Notes: generated by a model from the letters alone, not told the origin. Shown: positions 39,942 to 55,257, counted from the stretch's first letter. The stretch: 55,806 bases of DNA from Bacteroides sp. (GCA_015060705.1 SUXY01000007.1:1-55806); one strand, 5' to 3'. Translations and numbers: made by a program.

Positions 39942-42812
39942 ATGGCGATTAGACTGAACAAAGTAACAAGAGATCTGAATGTAGGAATAACGACGGTAGT
40001 TGAGTTCTTGCAGAAGAAGGGGCATACCATCGAAGCAAGTCCTAACGCAAAGATTACCGAAGAACAATATGCTGAACTTGTGAAGGAATTCAGCAAGGAT
40101 AAGAATCTGAAGAAAGAGTCTGAGAAGTTTATTCAGGAAAGACAAAACAAGGATCGCAACAAGCCGACCGTTTCTATCGATACCGAAGAACCGAAGAAGG
40201 AGGAAGAAATCGACCTCCGTCCGACTGCTAAGTTCAAGCCGGTAGGAAAGATTGATTTGGATAGCCTGAACAAGCGCCCTGCGGCCCCGAAGGTAGAAGA
40301 ACCTGTGAAGGAAGCTGAACCGGAAGTGGCACAGGAACCGGTCATTGTTGAACAACCGGTAGTAGAAGAAAAGAAACCGGAAGTTGTTCAAGTAATGAAG
40401 CCGGTGGAAGAAAAAGTAGAAACACAAGAAGTACCAATGGAAAAAGAAACTTCTGAAAAAGTAAATATTCAAGAAACAGAAGAAGGCGGTGTCTTCAAGA
40501 TCCGTCCGACAGAATTTAAGTCAGGCATCAATGTGTTGGGTAAGATTGACCTCGACGCATTAAACCAGTCTACCCGTCCGAAGAAGAAATCGAAGGAAGA
40601 AAAGCGGAAGGAAAGAGATGAAAAGGAAAAGCTTCGTCAGCAACAACGTCAGCAGATGAAGGATGCCATCATCAAGGAAATCCGCAAGACGGACGACAAG
40701 AGCAAGGAGTCTGACGACGAGGCAGGCAAGAAAAAGAAGCGTAATCGCATTGGTAAGGAACGTGTGGATATCAATGCTCCTAGCAATCAAGCCGGTGGCC
40801 AACGCAAGGAAGGTGGTCATCAGGGTAAGAATGCCAATGCAGGTAAGCCGGGTAAGGACCAGGGCAAGCCAAACAAGGATCGTTTCAAGAAGCCGGCTCC
40901 AAAGGTGGAAGTGAGCGATGAAGATGTAGCAAAGCAGGTAAAGGAAACATTGGCTCGCTTGACCAACAAGACCAAGAACAAGGCTGCTAAGTATCGTAAG
41001 GAAAAGCGTGACAATGTACGCGACCGTATGATGGAGCAGGAAGAAATGGAACAGGAAGAAAGCAAGATCCTGAAACTGACCGAATTCGTTACTGCCAACG
41101 AATTGGCCAACATGATGGATATTCCTGTAACTCAAGTTATCGGTACTTGTATGAGCATTGGTATGATGGTATCCATCAACCAACGTCTTGATGCAGAAAC
41201 CATTAACTTGGTAGCTGAGGAATTCGGTTATCAGACAGAATATGTAAGTGCGGAAGTTTCTCAGGCAATCACAGAAGAAGCCGACGCAGACGAAGATTTG
41301 GAACCACGTGCTCCGATTGTTACCGTGATGGGTCACGTAGACCACGGTAAGACTTCGTTGCTTGACTACATCCGTAAGGCAAATGTAATTGCAGGTGAAG
41401 CGGGTGGTATCACTCAGCACATCGGTGCGTACAACGTGAAGTTGGAAGACGGTCGTCACATTACCTTCCTCGATACTCCGGGTCACGAAGCGTTTACAGC
41501 GATGCGTGCTCGTGGTGCGAAGGTAACCGACATCGTTATCATCATCGTTGCTGCCGATGACAATGTGATGCCTCAGACCAAGGAAGCTATTAACCATGCG
41601 ATGGCTGCTGGTGTACCTATCGTGTTTGCCATCAACAAGATTGATAAGCCGACCGCTAATCCGGACAAGATCAAGGAAGAATTGGCTGCAATGAACTTCC
41701 TCGTGGAAGAATGGGGTGGAAAATACCAGTCACAAGACATCTCGGCCAAGAAGGGCTTGGGTGTAGAAGACTTGTTGGAAAAGGTATTGCTCGAAGCCGA
41801 AATGTTGGAATTGAAGGCGAACCCGAACAGAAAGGCTACCGGTTCTATCATTGAATCTTCACTCGACAAGGGTCGTGGTTATGTTGCTACTGTATTGGTA
41901 TCAAACGGTACTCTCCGTGTAGGTGACATTGTATTGGCCGGTACTTCATACGGTAAGGTAAAGGCAATGTTCAACGAACGTAACCAACGTATCAAGGAAG
42001 CAGGTCCGGCAGAACCGGTATTGATTCTCGGCTTGAATGGTGCTCCTGCTGCAGGTGATACCTTCCATGTGTTCGATACAGACCAGGAAGCTCGTGAAGT
42101 GGCCAACAAGCGTGAACAGTTGCAACGTGAACAGGGCTTGCGTACTCAGAAGATGTTGACATTGGATGAAGTAGGCCGTCGTTTGGCATTGGGTGACTTC
42201 CACGAATTGAACATCATCGTGAAGGGTGACGTGGACGGTTCTGTAGAAGCATTGAGCGACTCGTTGATCAAGTTGTCTACTGAACAGATCCAGGTGAACG
42301 TAATCCACAAGGGCGTGGGTCAGATTTCTGAATCGGATGTGACTTTGGCTGCTGCTTCGGATGCGATCATCGTTGGTTTCCAGGTACGTCCTTCTAACCC
42401 GGCTGCTAAGTTGGCTGAACAGGAAGGTGTAGACATCCGCAAGTATTCAGTGATCTACGATGCGATTGAAGAAGTAAAGGCTGCGATGGAAGGTATGTTG
42501 GCTCCGACATTGAAGGAACAAGTAACCGCTACTATCGAAGTGCGTGAAGTCTTCAATATCAGCAAGGTGGGTCAGGTAGCTGGTGCGATGGTGAAGACCG
42601 GTAAGGTAAAACGTAGCGACAAGGCTCGTTTGATTCGCGATGGTATTGTGGTATTTACTGGTAACATCAATGCATTGAAGCGCTTCAAGGACGATGTGAA
42701 GGAAGTAGGTACCAACTTTGAATGTGGTATCAGCTTGACTAGCTGCAACGACTTGAAGGTAGGTGACATCATCGAAACATTTGAAGAAATTCAGGTGAAG
42801 CAAACATTGTAA
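39942..42812 (+). CDS. infB: Translation initiation factor IF-2
   Basis: A 956-residue GTPase that delivers initiator tRNA to the 30S subunit. The N-terminal IF2_N-like domain ('[20 protein letters not shown]') is followed by a roughly 330-residue charged linker rich in K, E, P and Q. A second IF2_N segment ('[20 protein letters not shown]') and the GTPase come next. G1 is 'GHVDHGKT' (464-471), G3 'DTPGHEAF' and G4 'NKID'. The C-terminal domains are complete, ending '...[11 protein letters not shown]'. It is last in the rimP operon, 39 nt after nusA. Confidence 0.96.
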   Translation: MAIRLNKVTRDLNVGITTVVEFLQKKGHTIEASPNAKITEEQYAELVKEFSKDKNLKKESEKFIQERQNKDRNKPTVSIDTEEPKKEEEIDLRPTAKFKPVGKIDLDSLNKRPAAPKVEEPVKEAEPEVAQEPVIVEQPVVEEKKPEVVQVMKPVEEKVETQEVPMEKETSEKVNIQETEEGGVFKIRPTEFKSGINVLGKIDLDALNQSTRPKKKSKEEKRKERDEKEKLRQQQRQQMKDAIIKEIRKTDDKSKESDDEAGKKKKRNRIGKERVDINAPSNQAGGQRKEGGHQGKNANAGKPGKDQGKPNKDRFKKPAPKVEVSDEDVAKQVKETLARLTNKTKNKAAKYRKEKRDNVRDRMMEQEEMEQEESKILKLTEFVTANELANMMDIPVTQVIGTCMSIGMMVSINQRLDAETINLVAEEFGYQTEYVSAEVSQAITEEADADEDLEPRAPIVTVMGHVDHGKTSLLDYIRKANVIAGEAGGITQHIGAYNVKLEDGRHITFLDTPGHEAFTAMRARGAKVTDIVIIIVAADDNVMPQTKEAINHAMAAGVPIVFAINKIDKPTANPDKIKEELAAMNFLVEEWGGKYQSQDISAKKGLGVEDLLEKVLLEAEMLELKANPNRKATGSIIESSLDKGRGYVATVLVSNGTLRVGDIVLAGTSYGKVKAMFNERNQRIKEAGPAEPVLILGLNGAPAAGDTFHVFDTDQEAREVANKREQLQREQGLRTQKMLTLDEVGRRLALGDFHELNIIVKGDVDGSVEALSDSLIKLSTEQIQVNVIHKGVGQISESDVTLAAASDAIIVGFQVRPSNPAAKLAEQEGVDIRKYSVIYDAIEEVKAAMEGMLAPTLKEQVTATIEVREVFNISKVGQVAGAMVKTGKVKRSDKARLIRDGIVVFTGNINALKRFKDDVKEVGTNFECGISLTSCNDLKVGDIIETFEEIQVKQTL

Positions 42813-42834
42813 TTTATTACTAAATGATATTTGT

Positions 42835-42867
42835 GTGCCAATGTGCTGTTATGGCACATTGGCACAT
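42835..42867 (+). terminator. Hairpin after infB
   Basis: TGTGCCAATGTGC and GCACATTGGCACA form a perfect 13-bp stem around a 7-nt loop, followed by TTGCTTTT. The T-tract is imperfect, so it may be a partial terminator that lets some transcription continue into cvpA and suf. Confidence 0.7.
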
Positions 42868-42882
42868 TGCTTTTACATACAT

Positions 42883-43404
42883 ATGGAAATTATAGACATT
42901 ATTATATTGGTATTGATAGGGGTTGGCGTTATCCAAGGGCTGATGAAAGGCTCTCTCAAGCAATTGGCGGCCATTGTCGGTTTTGTAGCCGGTTTGCTTT
43001 TGGCACGTGGCTTGTTTGGTACGGTAGCTGCTCAATTGGCTCCGGCTTTGGGAACCTCCATTACCATAGCACAGATTTTGTCTTTCATCTTGATTTGGGT
43101 AGCAGTACCTATTGGATGTTCTTTGATAGCATCCGTTCTGACTAAAGCATTGGACGTTGTAAACTTGGGTTGGCTGAATCGGTTGGCTGGCGCTATGTTA
43201 GGAGCGGTAAAGGTGATGCTTTTGGTAGGCTTGGGTATTTATGTTTTGGAATATATCGACCCAAAGAGTGAGATGATGAGTCAAACAACAAAGAAAGCAT
43301 CTATGTTATATGGTCCTATGAAGGAATTCGTGGATCAATGTCTGCCGGTTGTCAAGGACGTGACAGACGATATCAAGGATGTAACAGATAAAATAATCAA
43401 GTAA
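42883..43404 (+). CDS. CvpA-family membrane protein
   Basis: A 173-residue protein from the ATG at 42883 ([20 protein letters not shown]); an earlier in-frame ATG lies in the infB hairpin and is unlikely. Four TM helices (about 5-22, 28-48, 62-84, 100-122) with the CvpA signature '[20 protein letters not shown]'. A soluble C-terminal tail has the repeat '[13 protein letters not shown]'. CvpA proteins are linked to colicin V export and envelope integrity, but the exact role here is unknown. It lies 2 nt before sufB, a recurrent Bacteroidota arrangement. Confidence 0.88.
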   Translation: MEIIDIIILVLIGVGVIQGLMKGSLKQLAAIVGFVAGLLLARGLFGTVAAQLAPALGTSITIAQILSFILIWVAVPIGCSLIASVLTKALDVVNLGWLNRLAGAMLGAVKVMLLVGLGIYVLEYIDPKSEMMSQTTKKASMLYGPMKEFVDQCLPVVKDVTDDIKDVTDKIIK

Positions 43405-43406
43405 CG

Positions 43407-44858
43407 ATGGAAGAACAAAATAATGCATATCTGAGAGGATTGACGCAGGAGAAGTACAAGTATGGCTTCACTACCGATATCCATACGGATATTATTGAAA
43501 AAGGTCTGAATGAGGATGTCATCCGACTGATTTCGGCAAAGAAGAACGAGCCAGAATGGTTGTTGGAATTCCGGCTGAAGGCATACCGTTATTGGTTGAC
43601 CATGGAGTTGCCGACATGGGCGCACCTCAATATACCTGAAATCGATTTTCAGGATATCTCTTACTATGCGGATCCAACCAAGAAAAAGGAAGGCCCGAAG
43701 AGCATGGATGAGGTTGACCCGGAATTGATCAAGACCTTTAATAAGTTAGGTATTCCTTTGGAAGAACAGATGGCGCTCAGTGGCATGGCGGTGGATGCCG
43801 TGATGGACTCGGTATCGGTCAAGACCACTTTCCGTGAAACACTCATGGAGAAGGGTATCATCTTCTGTTCGTTCAGTGAGGCGGTTCGGGAACATCCGGA
43901 CTTGATCCAGAAATACCTCGGTTCGGTAGTGAACTATCGCGATAATTTCTATGCTGCCTTGAACTCGGCGGTATTCAGCGACGGCTCTTTCGTATATATC
44001 CCGAAGGGTGTCCGTTGTCCGATGGAGCTTTCGACTTATTTCCGTATCAATGCGGCGAATACCGGTCAGTTCGAACGTACGTTGATCGTGGCCGATGATG
44101 ATAGCTATGTATCCTATTTGGAAGGTTGTACCGCTCCACAGCGTGACGAAAACCAGCTCCATGCAGCTATCGTTGAAATCGTGGTACACGATCGTGCGGA
44201 AGTGAAATACTCGACCGTACAGAACTGGTATCCGGGTGATGCTGAAGGTAAGGGAGGTATCTACAACTTTGTGACCAAACGTGGACATTGCAAGGGGGTA
44301 GACAGTAAGTTGAGCTGGACGCAGGTGGAAACCGGTTCGGCCATTACGTGGAAATATCCTAGCTGTATCTTGACCGGAGACAACTCAGTAGCCGAATTCT
44401 ATTCGGTAGCTGTAACGAATAACTACCAACAGGCCGATACGGGTACCAAGATGATTCACATCGGTAAGAATACCCGTAGTACCATTGTAAGTAAGGGTAT
44501 CAGTGCAGGTAAGAGCCAGAACTCTTATCGTGGTTTGGTGCGTGTAGCCGAGAAAGCAGAAAATGCCCGTAACTATAGTCAGTGCGATTCGTTGCTTTTG
44601 GGTAGCGAATGTGGTGCCCATACATTCCCGTATATGGATATTCACAATGAAACGGCGATTGTAGAACATGAAGCAACGACCAGCAAGATCAGCGAAGACC
44701 AATTGTTCTATTGTAATCAGCGAGGCATCAATACGGAAGATGCGGTCGGCTTGATTGTCAATGGTTATGCCAAGGAAGTCATTAACAAGCTCCCGATGGA
44801 ATTTGCGGTAGAAGCTCAGAAGTTGTTGGCTATCTCTTTGGAAGGAAGCGTAGGTTAA
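43407..44858 (+). CDS. sufB: Fe-S cluster assembly scaffold SufB
   Basis: A 483-residue SufB, the scaffold subunit of SufBC2D that builds [4Fe-4S] clusters. The sequence runs through the family blocks '[11 protein letters not shown]', '[16 protein letters not shown]', 'VPIGSVV'-like '[20 protein letters not shown]', '[21 protein letters not shown]' (split block) and '[19 protein letters not shown]'. 'IVSKGISAG' and the C-terminal '[21 protein letters not shown]' complete it. It is followed directly by sufC (TAA then ATG). Confidence 0.96.
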   Translation: MEEQNNAYLRGLTQEKYKYGFTTDIHTDIIEKGLNEDVIRLISAKKNEPEWLLEFRLKAYRYWLTMELPTWAHLNIPEIDFQDISYYADPTKKKEGPKSMDEVDPELIKTFNKLGIPLEEQMALSGMAVDAVMDSVSVKTTFRETLMEKGIIFCSFSEAVREHPDLIQKYLGSVVNYRDNFYAALNSAVFSDGSFVYIPKGVRCPMELSTYFRINAANTGQFERTLIVADDDSYVSYLEGCTAPQRDENQLHAAIVEIVVHDRAEVKYSTVQNWYPGDAEGKGGIYNFVTKRGHCKGVDSKLSWTQVETGSAITWKYPSCILTGDNSVAEFYSVAVTNNYQQADTGTKMIHIGKNTRSTIVSKGISAGKSQNSYRGLVRVAEKAENARNYSQCDSLLLGSECGAHTFPYMDIHNETAIVEHEATTSKISEDQLFYCNQRGINTEDAVGLIVNGYAKEVINKLPMEFAVEAQKLLAISLEGSVG

Positions 44859-45629
44859 ATGGAAAAAACTAAGATTATGTTAGAAGTAAAAGACTTGCAT
44901 GCCAGTGTCAATGGCAAAGAAATATTGAAAGGCATCAACTTGAGCATCAAGAAGGGTGAAGTTCATGCCATTATGGGACCTAACGGTTCGGGAAAGAGTA
45001 CGCTTTCATCGGTATTGGTAGGTCATCCTTCATTCGAAGTCACCAAGGGTTCGGTTACCTTTGATGGTCAGAATCTGTTGGAGTTGAGTCCGGAAGACCG
45101 TAGTCATGCCGGGTTGTTCCTTTCGTTCCAGTATCCGGTAGAAATTCCGGGAGTAAGCATGGTAAACTTCATGCGTGCAGCGGTAAACGAAAAGCGCAAG
45201 TACGAAGGCAAGCCGGCGTTGACCGCTAGTGAATTCCTGAAGCTGATGCGTGAAAAGCGTGCAGTGGTAGAATTGGACAACAAGTTGGCCAACCGTTCCG
45301 TGAACGAAGGTTTCAGTGGTGGTGAAAAGAAACGTAATGAAATCTTCCAGATGGCGATGCTTGAACCGAAGCTCAGTATCCTCGATGAAACTGACTCAGG
45401 TTTGGATATCGATGCTCTTCGCATTGTTGCCGAAGGTGTCAACAAGTTGAAGACACCGGAAACCAGTTGCATCGTGATTACTCACTACCAGCGCTTGTTG
45501 GACTACATCAAGCCGGACGTGGTGCATGTACTCTACAAAGGCCGCATCGTCAAGACTGCCGGTCCGGAATTGGCATTGGAGATTGAAAAGCGTGGTTTCG
45601 ATTGGATTAAGAAAGAATTGGGAGAATGA
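44859..45629 (+). CDS. sufC: Fe-S cluster assembly ATPase SufC
   Basis: A 256-residue ABC-type ATPase of the SufBC2D complex. Walker A is 'GPNGSGKST' (40-48), the signature is '[10 protein letters not shown]', Walker B reads '[14 protein letters not shown]', and '[11 protein letters not shown]' carries the H-loop. A start at MLEVKDLHA (44877) is possible. The sufB stop abuts the first ATG, and sufD overlaps the end by four bases (ATGA), so expression is coupled. Confidence 0.96.
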   Translation: MEKTKIMLEVKDLHASVNGKEILKGINLSIKKGEVHAIMGPNGSGKSTLSSVLVGHPSFEVTKGSVTFDGQNLLELSPEDRSHAGLFLSFQYPVEIPGVSMVNFMRAAVNEKRKYEGKPALTASEFLKLMREKRAVVELDNKLANRSVNEGFSGGEKKRNEIFQMAMLEPKLSILDETDSGLDIDALRIVAEGVNKLKTPETSCIVITHYQRLLDYIKPDVVHVLYKGRIVKTAGPELALEIEKRGFDWIKKELGE

Positions 45630-46969
45630 AAGTAGAACAACAATATATTGACCTCTTTTCGCAATGCGAAGCCATGATCTGTCGGCATAGTGCTGAGGTG
45701 ATGAATGCTCCTCGTGCACAAGCTTTTGCCGATTTTGAACGTCTCGGCTTCCCTACTACCAAGGAGGAAAAATATAAGTATACGGATGCGGCCAAGCTCT
45801 TCGCACCGGATTACGGATTGAATTTGAATCGTCTGGATATTCCAGTCAATCCGTACGAAGTGTTCAAGTGCGATGTGCCGAACATGAGTACCGCTCTATA
45901 CTTCGTAGTGAACGATGCTTTCTATAGCAAGGCATTGCCAAAGACTCCACTGCCTGAAGGCGTGTTGCTTGGTAGTCTGAAGGACATGGCAACTCAATAT
46001 CCGGATTTGGTAAAGAAGTATTATGGAAAGTTGGCGGATACATCGAAGGATGGAATCACGGCTTTCAATACCACTTTTGCACAAGACGGTTTCATGCTTT
46101 ATGTACCGAAGGGTGTGGTGGTAGATAAACCGATCCAATTGGTAAACATCCTTCGTGCCGATGTGAACTTCATGGTGAACCGTCGTTTGTTGGTGGCCCT
46201 CGAAGAAGGAGCACAAGCCCGCATGTTGGTATGTGACCATGCCATGGACGATGTGAACTTCCTTTCGACTCAAGTGGTAGAAGTGTTTGTAGGCGATAAT
46301 GCCGTGTTCGACTTCTATGAATTGGAAGAGACTCACAATAGGACGGTTCGTTTCAGCAACATGTATGTCGCCCAAGAAGCGAACAGTAATGTACTGCTCA
46401 ATGGTATGACTTTGCACAACGGTACCACTCGTAATACAACCGAAGTAACCTTGAATGGTCGGGGAGCAGAAATCAACCTCTGTGGTATGGCTATTGCTGA
46501 TAAAAACGAACATGTGGACAATCATACTTCCATCGACCACAAGGTGAGTGATTGTATCAGCAATGAATTGTTCAAGTATGTACTCGATGACCAATCCGTT
46601 GGCGCATTTGCCGGTAAGGTATTGGTACGTCCGGGAGCGCAGCATACCTCTTCGCAACAGACCAACCGCAACATCTGCGCTACTCGTGAAGCCCGTATGT
46701 ATACCCAACCTCAGTTGGAAATCTATGCTGACGATGTGAAGTGTTCGCATGGTGCCACCGTAGGGCAATTGGATGAAAAGGCTTTGTTCTACATGCAGCA
46801 ACGCGGTATTAGTTACAAGGAAGCCCGTTTGTTGCTGATGTTTGCTTTTGTGAACGAAGTGATTGACACCATCCGTATGGATGCGCTGAAAGACCGTTTG
46901 CATCTGTTGGTTGAAAAGCGTTTCCGTGGAGAGTTGAACAAGTGCCAAGGATGTGCTATTTGTAAATAA
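45626..46969 (+). CDS. sufD: Fe-S cluster assembly protein SufD
   Basis: A 447-residue SufD, the second scaffold-fold subunit of SufBC2D, related to SufB. Typical motifs are '[21 protein letters not shown]', '[20 protein letters not shown]', '[21 protein letters not shown]', '[15 protein letters not shown]', '[20 protein letters not shown]' and '[20 protein letters not shown]' in separate blocks. The C-terminus ends in a cysteine-rich tail, 'CQGCAICK', that I would not expect in E. coli SufD. It overlaps sufC and is 8 nt before sufS. Confidence 0.94.
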   Translation: MKVEQQYIDLFSQCEAMICRHSAEVMNAPRAQAFADFERLGFPTTKEEKYKYTDAAKLFAPDYGLNLNRLDIPVNPYEVFKCDVPNMSTALYFVVNDAFYSKALPKTPLPEGVLLGSLKDMATQYPDLVKKYYGKLADTSKDGITAFNTTFAQDGFMLYVPKGVVVDKPIQLVNILRADVNFMVNRRLLVALEEGAQARMLVCDHAMDDVNFLSTQVVEVFVGDNAVFDFYELEETHNRTVRFSNMYVAQEANSNVLLNGMTLHNGTTRNTTEVTLNGRGAEINLCGMAIADKNEHVDNHTSIDHKVSDCISNELFKYVLDDQSVGAFAGKVLVRPGAQHTSSQQTNRNICATREARMYTQPQLEIYADDVKCSHGATVGQLDEKALFYMQQRGISYKEARLLLMFAFVNEVIDTIRMDALKDRLHLLVEKRFRGELNKCQGCAICK

Positions 46970-46977
46970 AAGGAATT

Positions 46978-48192
46978 ATGTACGATATTAGTAAGATAAG
47001 AGAAGATTTCCCCATCCTTAGTCGGGAAGTGTACGGCAAGCCATTGATTTATTTGGACAATGGTGCGACTACCCAAAAGCCCCGCTGTGTGGTGGAGGCT
47101 ATCACCAACGAATACTACTCCGTGAATGCCAACGTGCATCGTGGAGTACATTTCCTTTCTCAGCAGGCTACCGAATTGCACGAAGCTTCGCGTGAAACGG
47201 TTCGTCGTTTCATCAATGCCCGTAGCACCAACGAGATCATCTTCACCCGAGGTACTACGGAAAGCATCAATCTCCTGGCTTCTTCTTTTGCCGATAGCCA
47301 GATGCAGGCAGGTGATGAAGTGATTGTTTCTACGATGGAACATCATAGTAACATTGTGCCTTGGCAATTGCAAGCAGCAAAGAAAGGCATTGTCATCAAG
47401 GTGATTCCGATGAACGACAAGGGAGAACTTCTTCAGGACGAATACAAGAAACTCTTCTCGGAAAATACCAAGTTGGTGTGTGTGATGCATGTCAGCAATG
47501 TGCTCGGTACAGTGAATCCAGTCAAGGAAATGATTGCCGAAGCACATGCGCATGGAGTACCCGTTTTAGTGGACGGTGCACAAAGCGTTCCTCACATGAA
47601 GGTAGATGTACAGGATTTGGATGCCGATTTCTTTGCTTTCAGCGGACACAAGGTGTATGGTCCTACGGGAGTCGGTGTGCTCTATGGTAAAGAAGAATGG
47701 CTCGACAAGCTTCCTCCGTATCAAGGGGGAGGCGAGATGATTCAGAGCGTTTCATTCGAGAAGACTACCTTTAATGAATTGCCGTTCAAGTTTGAGGCTG
47801 GTACACCGGATTATATCGGTACCACTGCTTTGGCAAAGGCACTCGATTACGTCTCTGCTATCGGTATGGAGAACATTGAAGCCCATGAACAGGAGTTGAC
47901 TAAATATGCCATGCAGCGTTTGAAGCAAATCGAAGGCATGCGTATCTTTGGAGAAGCGGAACACAAGAGCAGTGTTATCTCGTTCTTGGTGGGAAACATC
48001 CATCATCTCGACATGGGTACGTTGCTTGACCGTCTCGGTATCGCTGTCCGCACGGGCCATCATTGCGCCCAGCCGTTGATGATTCGTCTCGGTATCGAAG
48101 GTACGGTGCGTGCTTCCTTCGGACTCTATAATACGAAAGAAGAAATAGACATTTTGGCAGCCGGTATTGAACGGGTGAGTAAGATGTTTTAA
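46978..48192 (+). CDS. sufS: Cysteine desulfurase SufS
   Basis: A 404-residue class V aminotransferase-fold enzyme that takes sulfur from cysteine. The PLP lysine is K225 in 'FSGHKVYGPTG' and the persulfide cysteine is C363 in 'RTGHHCAQPLM', the short-loop group II form that needs SufE. Other blocks are 'YLDNGATTQKP', 'FTRGTTESINLLA' and 'EHHSNIVPWQ'. Its SufE partner is at 4975-5400. The gene ends the suf operon and is followed by a strong terminator. Confidence 0.96.
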   Translation: MYDISKIREDFPILSREVYGKPLIYLDNGATTQKPRCVVEAITNEYYSVNANVHRGVHFLSQQATELHEASRETVRRFINARSTNEIIFTRGTTESINLLASSFADSQMQAGDEVIVSTMEHHSNIVPWQLQAAKKGIVIKVIPMNDKGELLQDEYKKLFSENTKLVCVMHVSNVLGTVNPVKEMIAEAHAHGVPVLVDGAQSVPHMKVDVQDLDADFFAFSGHKVYGPTGVGVLYGKEEWLDKLPPYQGGGEMIQSVSFEKTTFNELPFKFEAGTPDYIGTTALAKALDYVSAIGMENIEAHEQELTKYAMQRLKQIEGMRIFGEAEHKSSVISFLVGNIHHLDMGTLLDRLGIAVRTGHHCAQPLMIRLGIEGTVRASFGLYNTKEEIDILAAGIERVSKMF

Positions 48193-48198
48193 TATATA

Positions 48199-48227
48199 GC
48201 GAGAGGAATTAATCCTCTCGCTTTTTT
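48199..48227 (+). terminator. Intrinsic terminator of the suf operon
   Basis: GCGAGAGGA-ATTAA-TCCTCTCGC followed by six T, seven bases after the sufS stop and just before the convergent lysO-type gene. Confidence 0.9.
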
Positions 48228-48228
48228 G

Positions 48229-48831
48229 TTAGATTGAACAAAAGAACGTCACTAAAAACGGAACGCTGAAATCCACTACGAAGCCGTGGAAGATGGAGAC
48301 GATGACGAAACGTTGTCCGGCGCATTGAGTGATGATGGGAAGGGTGGTGTCCATGGTGGTGGCACCGCCCGACGAGATGGGAGCGAGGTTGCCGAACCAT
48401 CGCACCATCAGCGGAGCACCTAACAGGGTCATAATCTCGCGGGCGATGTTCGAGAGCAAGGCTACCGTGCCCAGTTCCGCTCCTTTGTATTCGGTGATGA
48501 AGATGCTCGAAAGCGAATAGTAACCGAAACCGGAACCTACCGCCATACACTCCGGTGTGGTACGGTGGGGAAAGACTAGACTAATCAAGGCAACTGCCGA
48601 TAGCGTTCCTAGAATGGTGCAGATCGGGAGCAGCATCAATCGGGGATTGAGGGAACGGAAGTTCTGTATGGTTTGTGGATCATGACCGATGCTCAGGCCT
48701 ACACTGAACATCAGTCCACAGAGGGCATAAAAGCTCAGGTCGCCCGAAAGCCAATCCGACGGAATCCAGTTGAATACTCCACAAATCACCCCCAGGGCGA
48801 AGAAGCCTACGATAATCAAACTTCCTTTCAT
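48229..48831 (-). CDS. lysO: LysO-type lysine exporter, C-terminal half (separate gene)
   Basis: A 200-residue membrane protein from the ATG at 48831 ([18 protein letters not shown]). It aligns with the C-terminal part of E. coli LysO/YbjE: '[16 protein letters not shown]' against 'ASGFGWYSLSGILLTE', '[13 protein letters not shown]' against 'GATSMDFTLPVLQ', and '[17 protein letters not shown]' against 'VHGFILSLLVPILIAFF'. About five TM helices are visible. The N-terminal half is the preceding gene, whose stop overlaps this start as ATGA. LysO exports L-lysine and its toxic analogue thialysine; a two-gene version acting as one exporter is inferred. Confidence 0.85.
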   Translation of the reverse strand: MKGSLIIVGFFALGVICGVFNWIPSDWLSGDLSFYALCGLMFSVGLSIGHDPQTIQNFRSLNPRLMLLPICTILGTLSAVALISLVFPHRTTPECMAVGSGFGYYSLSSIFITEYKGAELGTVALLSNIAREIMTLLGAPLMVRWFGNLAPISSGGATTMDTTLPIITQCAGQRFVIVSIFHGFVVDFSVPFLVTFFCSI

Positions 48832-49106
48832 GGCTTTGTCTCCTTTCTGCCGTTTACATGCTTCCATAGTGCCCAAGCAGCGATGCAGCTTCCCAAAACA
48901 CCTACTATAGCGATGACGAAAGCTTCCACTCCTAAAGTCGGAAGACTCCGGATAATCTGTTCGTTGTGCCCCACTTCGATGCCGAGCAGGAAGAGTAACA
49001 GCCATATCAAAGTCGTGATGGCCTTGTTGATCCAAGGAAGGGATTTTCGGCGGAGCATATATCCCAAGCCGATCCCTATAAACATGATTCCGATAACGGT
49101 AAACAT
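48828..49106 (-). CDS. LysO-type lysine exporter, N-terminal half (separate gene)
   Basis: A 92-residue membrane protein from the ATG at 49106 ([20 protein letters not shown]), with three hydrophobic segments. '[23 protein letters not shown]' has the same pattern as the LysO N-terminal 'INQLLSWMVYLILFFMGISLA' region. It overlaps the C-terminal-half gene by four bases. A TACCTTTG -7 box is at 49126-49133. The short length and ATGA overlap show an orderly split, not a frameshift within one gene. Confidence 0.82.
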   Translation of the reverse strand: MFTVIGIMFIGIGLGYMLRRKSLPWINKAITTLIWLLLFLLGIEVGHNEQIIRSLPTLGVEAFVIAIVGVLGSCIAAWALWKHVNGRKETKP

Positions 49107-49125
49107 AAACAATCTTTTTAGGGTG

Positions 49126-49133
49126 CAAAGGTA
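49126..49133 (-). promoter_or_regulatory. -7 promoter box (TACCTTTG) for the split lysO genes
   Basis: TACCTTTG on the minus strand, 19 nt before the ATG at 49106. It decides that start over an in-frame ATG ten codons earlier. Confidence 0.6.
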
Positions 49134-49154
49134 CATCTTTTTCTTTTATTTCCT

Positions 49155-49162
49155 TATCTTTG
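49155..49162 (+). promoter_or_regulatory. -7 promoter box (TATCTTTG) for rnhB and the GH2 gene
   Basis: TATCTTTG lies 20 nt before the rnhB ATG at 49183. The long in-frame extension upstream of that ATG is therefore non-coding. Confidence 0.65.
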
Positions 49163-49182
49163 TTTTTTTAAAGATAGAAACG

Positions 49183-49788
49183 ATGTTATTGCCCTATTTA
49201 CATAAAGACGTGATGGAAGCCGGATGCGATGAGGCAGGTCGTGGTTGCTTGGCGGGTGCAGTCTATGCGGCGGCGGTCATTCTTCCATCTGATTTCGAGA
49301 ATGAAATGCTGAATGACTCGAAGCAGCTGACCGAACGCCAACGCTACCAATTGCGGGAGGTCATCGAGCAGGAAGCGCTGGCATGGGCGGTGGGTATTGT
49401 TACTCCTGAGGAGATAGACCAAATCAATATCCTGAATGCCTCGTTCCTGGCGATGCATCGGGCCATCGATCAGTTGAAGGTACGACCGGAGCATCTGTTG
49501 ATCGACGGGAACCGTTTCAAGAAGTATCAGGATTTGCCGCATACCACGGTGGTGAAAGGCGACGGGAAGTACCTATCCATAGCTGCAGCCTCCATCTTGG
49601 CAAAGACCTATCGGGACGATTATATGAATGCCTTGCATCAGGAATATCCGTTTTATGATTGGAACAAGAACAAGGGCTATCCCACCAAGAAACATCGTTC
49701 GGCTATCCGGGAACGGGGTACTACTCCTTATCACCGCATGACGTTCAATCTCTTGGGAGAAGATCCTCAATTGTCTTTCGATTTTTAA
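49183..49788 (+). CDS. rnhB: Ribonuclease HII
   Basis: A 201-residue RNase HII from the ATG at 49183 ([21 protein letters not shown]). It cleaves RNA of RNA-DNA hybrids and single ribonucleotides in DNA. The catalytic acidic residues lie in '[12 protein letters not shown]' and 'LLIDGNRF', with '[12 protein letters not shown]', '[18 protein letters not shown]' and '[13 protein letters not shown]' following in family order. It is 27 nt upstream of the beta-galactosidase gene with no terminator between, so the two may share a transcript. Confidence 0.95.
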   Translation: MLLPYLHKDVMEAGCDEAGRGCLAGAVYAAAVILPSDFENEMLNDSKQLTERQRYQLREVIEQEALAWAVGIVTPEEIDQINILNASFLAMHRAIDQLKVRPEHLLIDGNRFKKYQDLPHTTVVKGDGKYLSIAAASILAKTYRDDYMNALHQEYPFYDWNKNKGYPTKKHRSAIRERGTTPYHRMTFNLLGEDPQLSFDF

Positions 49789-53886
<4,098 letters not shown>

Positions 53887-53888
53887 AA

Positions 53889-53936
53889 CAATAAAAAATA
53901 AAGGATGAGTTTTTGCTCATCCTTTATTTTTTATTG
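53889..53936. terminator. Bidirectional intrinsic terminator (21-bp stem)
   Basis: CAATAAAAAATAAAGGATGAG and its exact inverse flank a TTTTTG loop. It lies three bases after the beta-galactosidase stop and next to the fucP stop, so it ends both transcripts. Confidence 0.9.
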
Positions 53937-53937
53937 T

Positions 53938-55251
53938 TTACTTGCTTCGCAGATACGAGCGATAACCGTAAATGGTGATTACAATAAAGCAAATCAATGG
54001 GAGAACGAACGATACGTTCACCGCCGGCATACCGGCAAACGTACCCATATCGATGATGCTGGCTTGCAGCGGCGGCAATACCGAACCACCGAGAATCGCC
54101 ATAATCAAACCGGCAGCACCGAACTTGGCATCGTCACCCAAGCCTTCCAAGGCAATACCGTAGATGGTCGGGAACATGAGCGACATACATGCCGATACAG
54201 CCACCAAGCAATACATACCCCAAATATCCTGGAAGAAGATGACACCGCAAGTGAAGCAGCAAGCAGCAACCGCCAGAATACCGAGCAGCATACCGGCATT
54301 GAGATAACGCAAGATAAAGGTACAGATGAAACGGCTACAGCAGAAAATCACCATGGCGATGATGTTGTATTGCTGTGACAATACTTCTGCAGAGCGTTCG
54401 TCCATGCCTTCGCCCATGAAGATGCGGGTACCGTACTGGATAACGAAAGTCCAGCACATGATTTGGGCACCTACATAGAAGAACTGGGCGATGACACCTT
54501 CGCGATAACGCTTGATGCCGAAGATGCGCTTCAAGGTAGGACCGAAGTTGATTTCCTTGGACTGGTCGCCGTTCTTAGGCATCTTGGTGAAGAGAATCAG
54601 CAGGAACATGGCGGCAATCACCAGACCGATGATCAAGTAAGGGCCAATCAATACACTCAAGTCCGATTGCTTCAGGGCTTCGAATTCCTCACCAGAGAGC
54701 AAGGCACGCTCGTCGGTTTCCATCGGGCTGAGCTTCGCCTGGATGAAGTTCATCGCCACATACATACCTAGCAAGGAACCCATCGGGTTGAACGACTGGG
54801 CGAGGTTCAATCGGCGGGTAGCGGTTTCTTCGGTACCCATTGAAAGGATATAAGGATTTGCACTGGTTTCAAGGAACGAGAGACCGCAAGTCAGGATAAA
54901 ATAGGCAAGGAGGAACGAATAATATTCGCCCGTCATCTTGGCAGGGAAGAAAAGGAGTGCGCCGATGGCGTACATTCCGAGTCCCATCAAGATACCTGCT
55001 TTATAAGAATATTTGCGGATGAACATGGCAGCCGGAAAGGCCATGGCAAAGTAACCTCCGTAGAAAGCCACTTGCACCAAAGCACCGTCCGTCACGCTCA
55101 TGCGGAAGATTTTGGAGAAAGCCTTCACCATCGGGTTGGTGATGTCGTTGGCGAATCCCCACAATGCGAAACATGAGGTGATAAGTATGAACGGAATGAG
55201 ATAGCTCACCCCGTCCTTACTGATGATAGATTGTTTGTTGTCTTGAGCCAT
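53938..55251 (-). CDS. fucP: L-fucose:H+ symporter FucP
   Basis: A 437-residue MFS transporter with about 12 TM helices. 'LIPFILITSCFALWGFANDITNPMV', 'GALVQVAFYGGYFAMAFPA' and 'GLSFLETSANPYILSMG' with 'RLNLAQSFNPMGSLLG' are characteristic of FucP, which takes up L-fucose with a proton (shown here as separate blocks). An insertion between TM6 and TM7 helices ('FIQAKLSPMETDERALLSGEEF') is usual for the Bacteroidota form. It follows the class II aldolase gene by 6 nt. Related glucose/galactose porters share much of the fold. Confidence 0.9.
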   Translation of the reverse strand: MAQDNKQSIISKDGVSYLIPFILITSCFALWGFANDITNPMVKAFSKIFRMSVTDGALVQVAFYGGYFAMAFPAAMFIRKYSYKAGILMGLGMYAIGALLFFPAKMTGEYYSFLLAYFILTCGLSFLETSANPYILSMGTEETATRRLNLAQSFNPMGSLLGMYVAMNFIQAKLSPMETDERALLSGEEFEALKQSDLSVLIGPYLIIGLVIAAMFLLILFTKMPKNGDQSKEINFGPTLKRIFGIKRYREGVIAQFFYVGAQIMCWTFVIQYGTRIFMGEGMDERSAEVLSQQYNIIAMVIFCCSRFICTFILRYLNAGMLLGILAVAACCFTCGVIFFQDIWGMYCLVAVSACMSLMFPTIYGIALEGLGDDAKFGAAGLIMAILGGSVLPPLQASIIDMGTFAGMPAVNVSFVLPLICFIVITIYGYRSYLRSK

Positions 55252-55257
55252 GTCAAC

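Noticed and set aside
42850..42871. A sigma-54-like TGGCACATTG...TTGC string after infB
   Set aside because: The spacing between the GG and GC elements is wrong, and the bases are explained by the perfect hairpin at 42835-42867.
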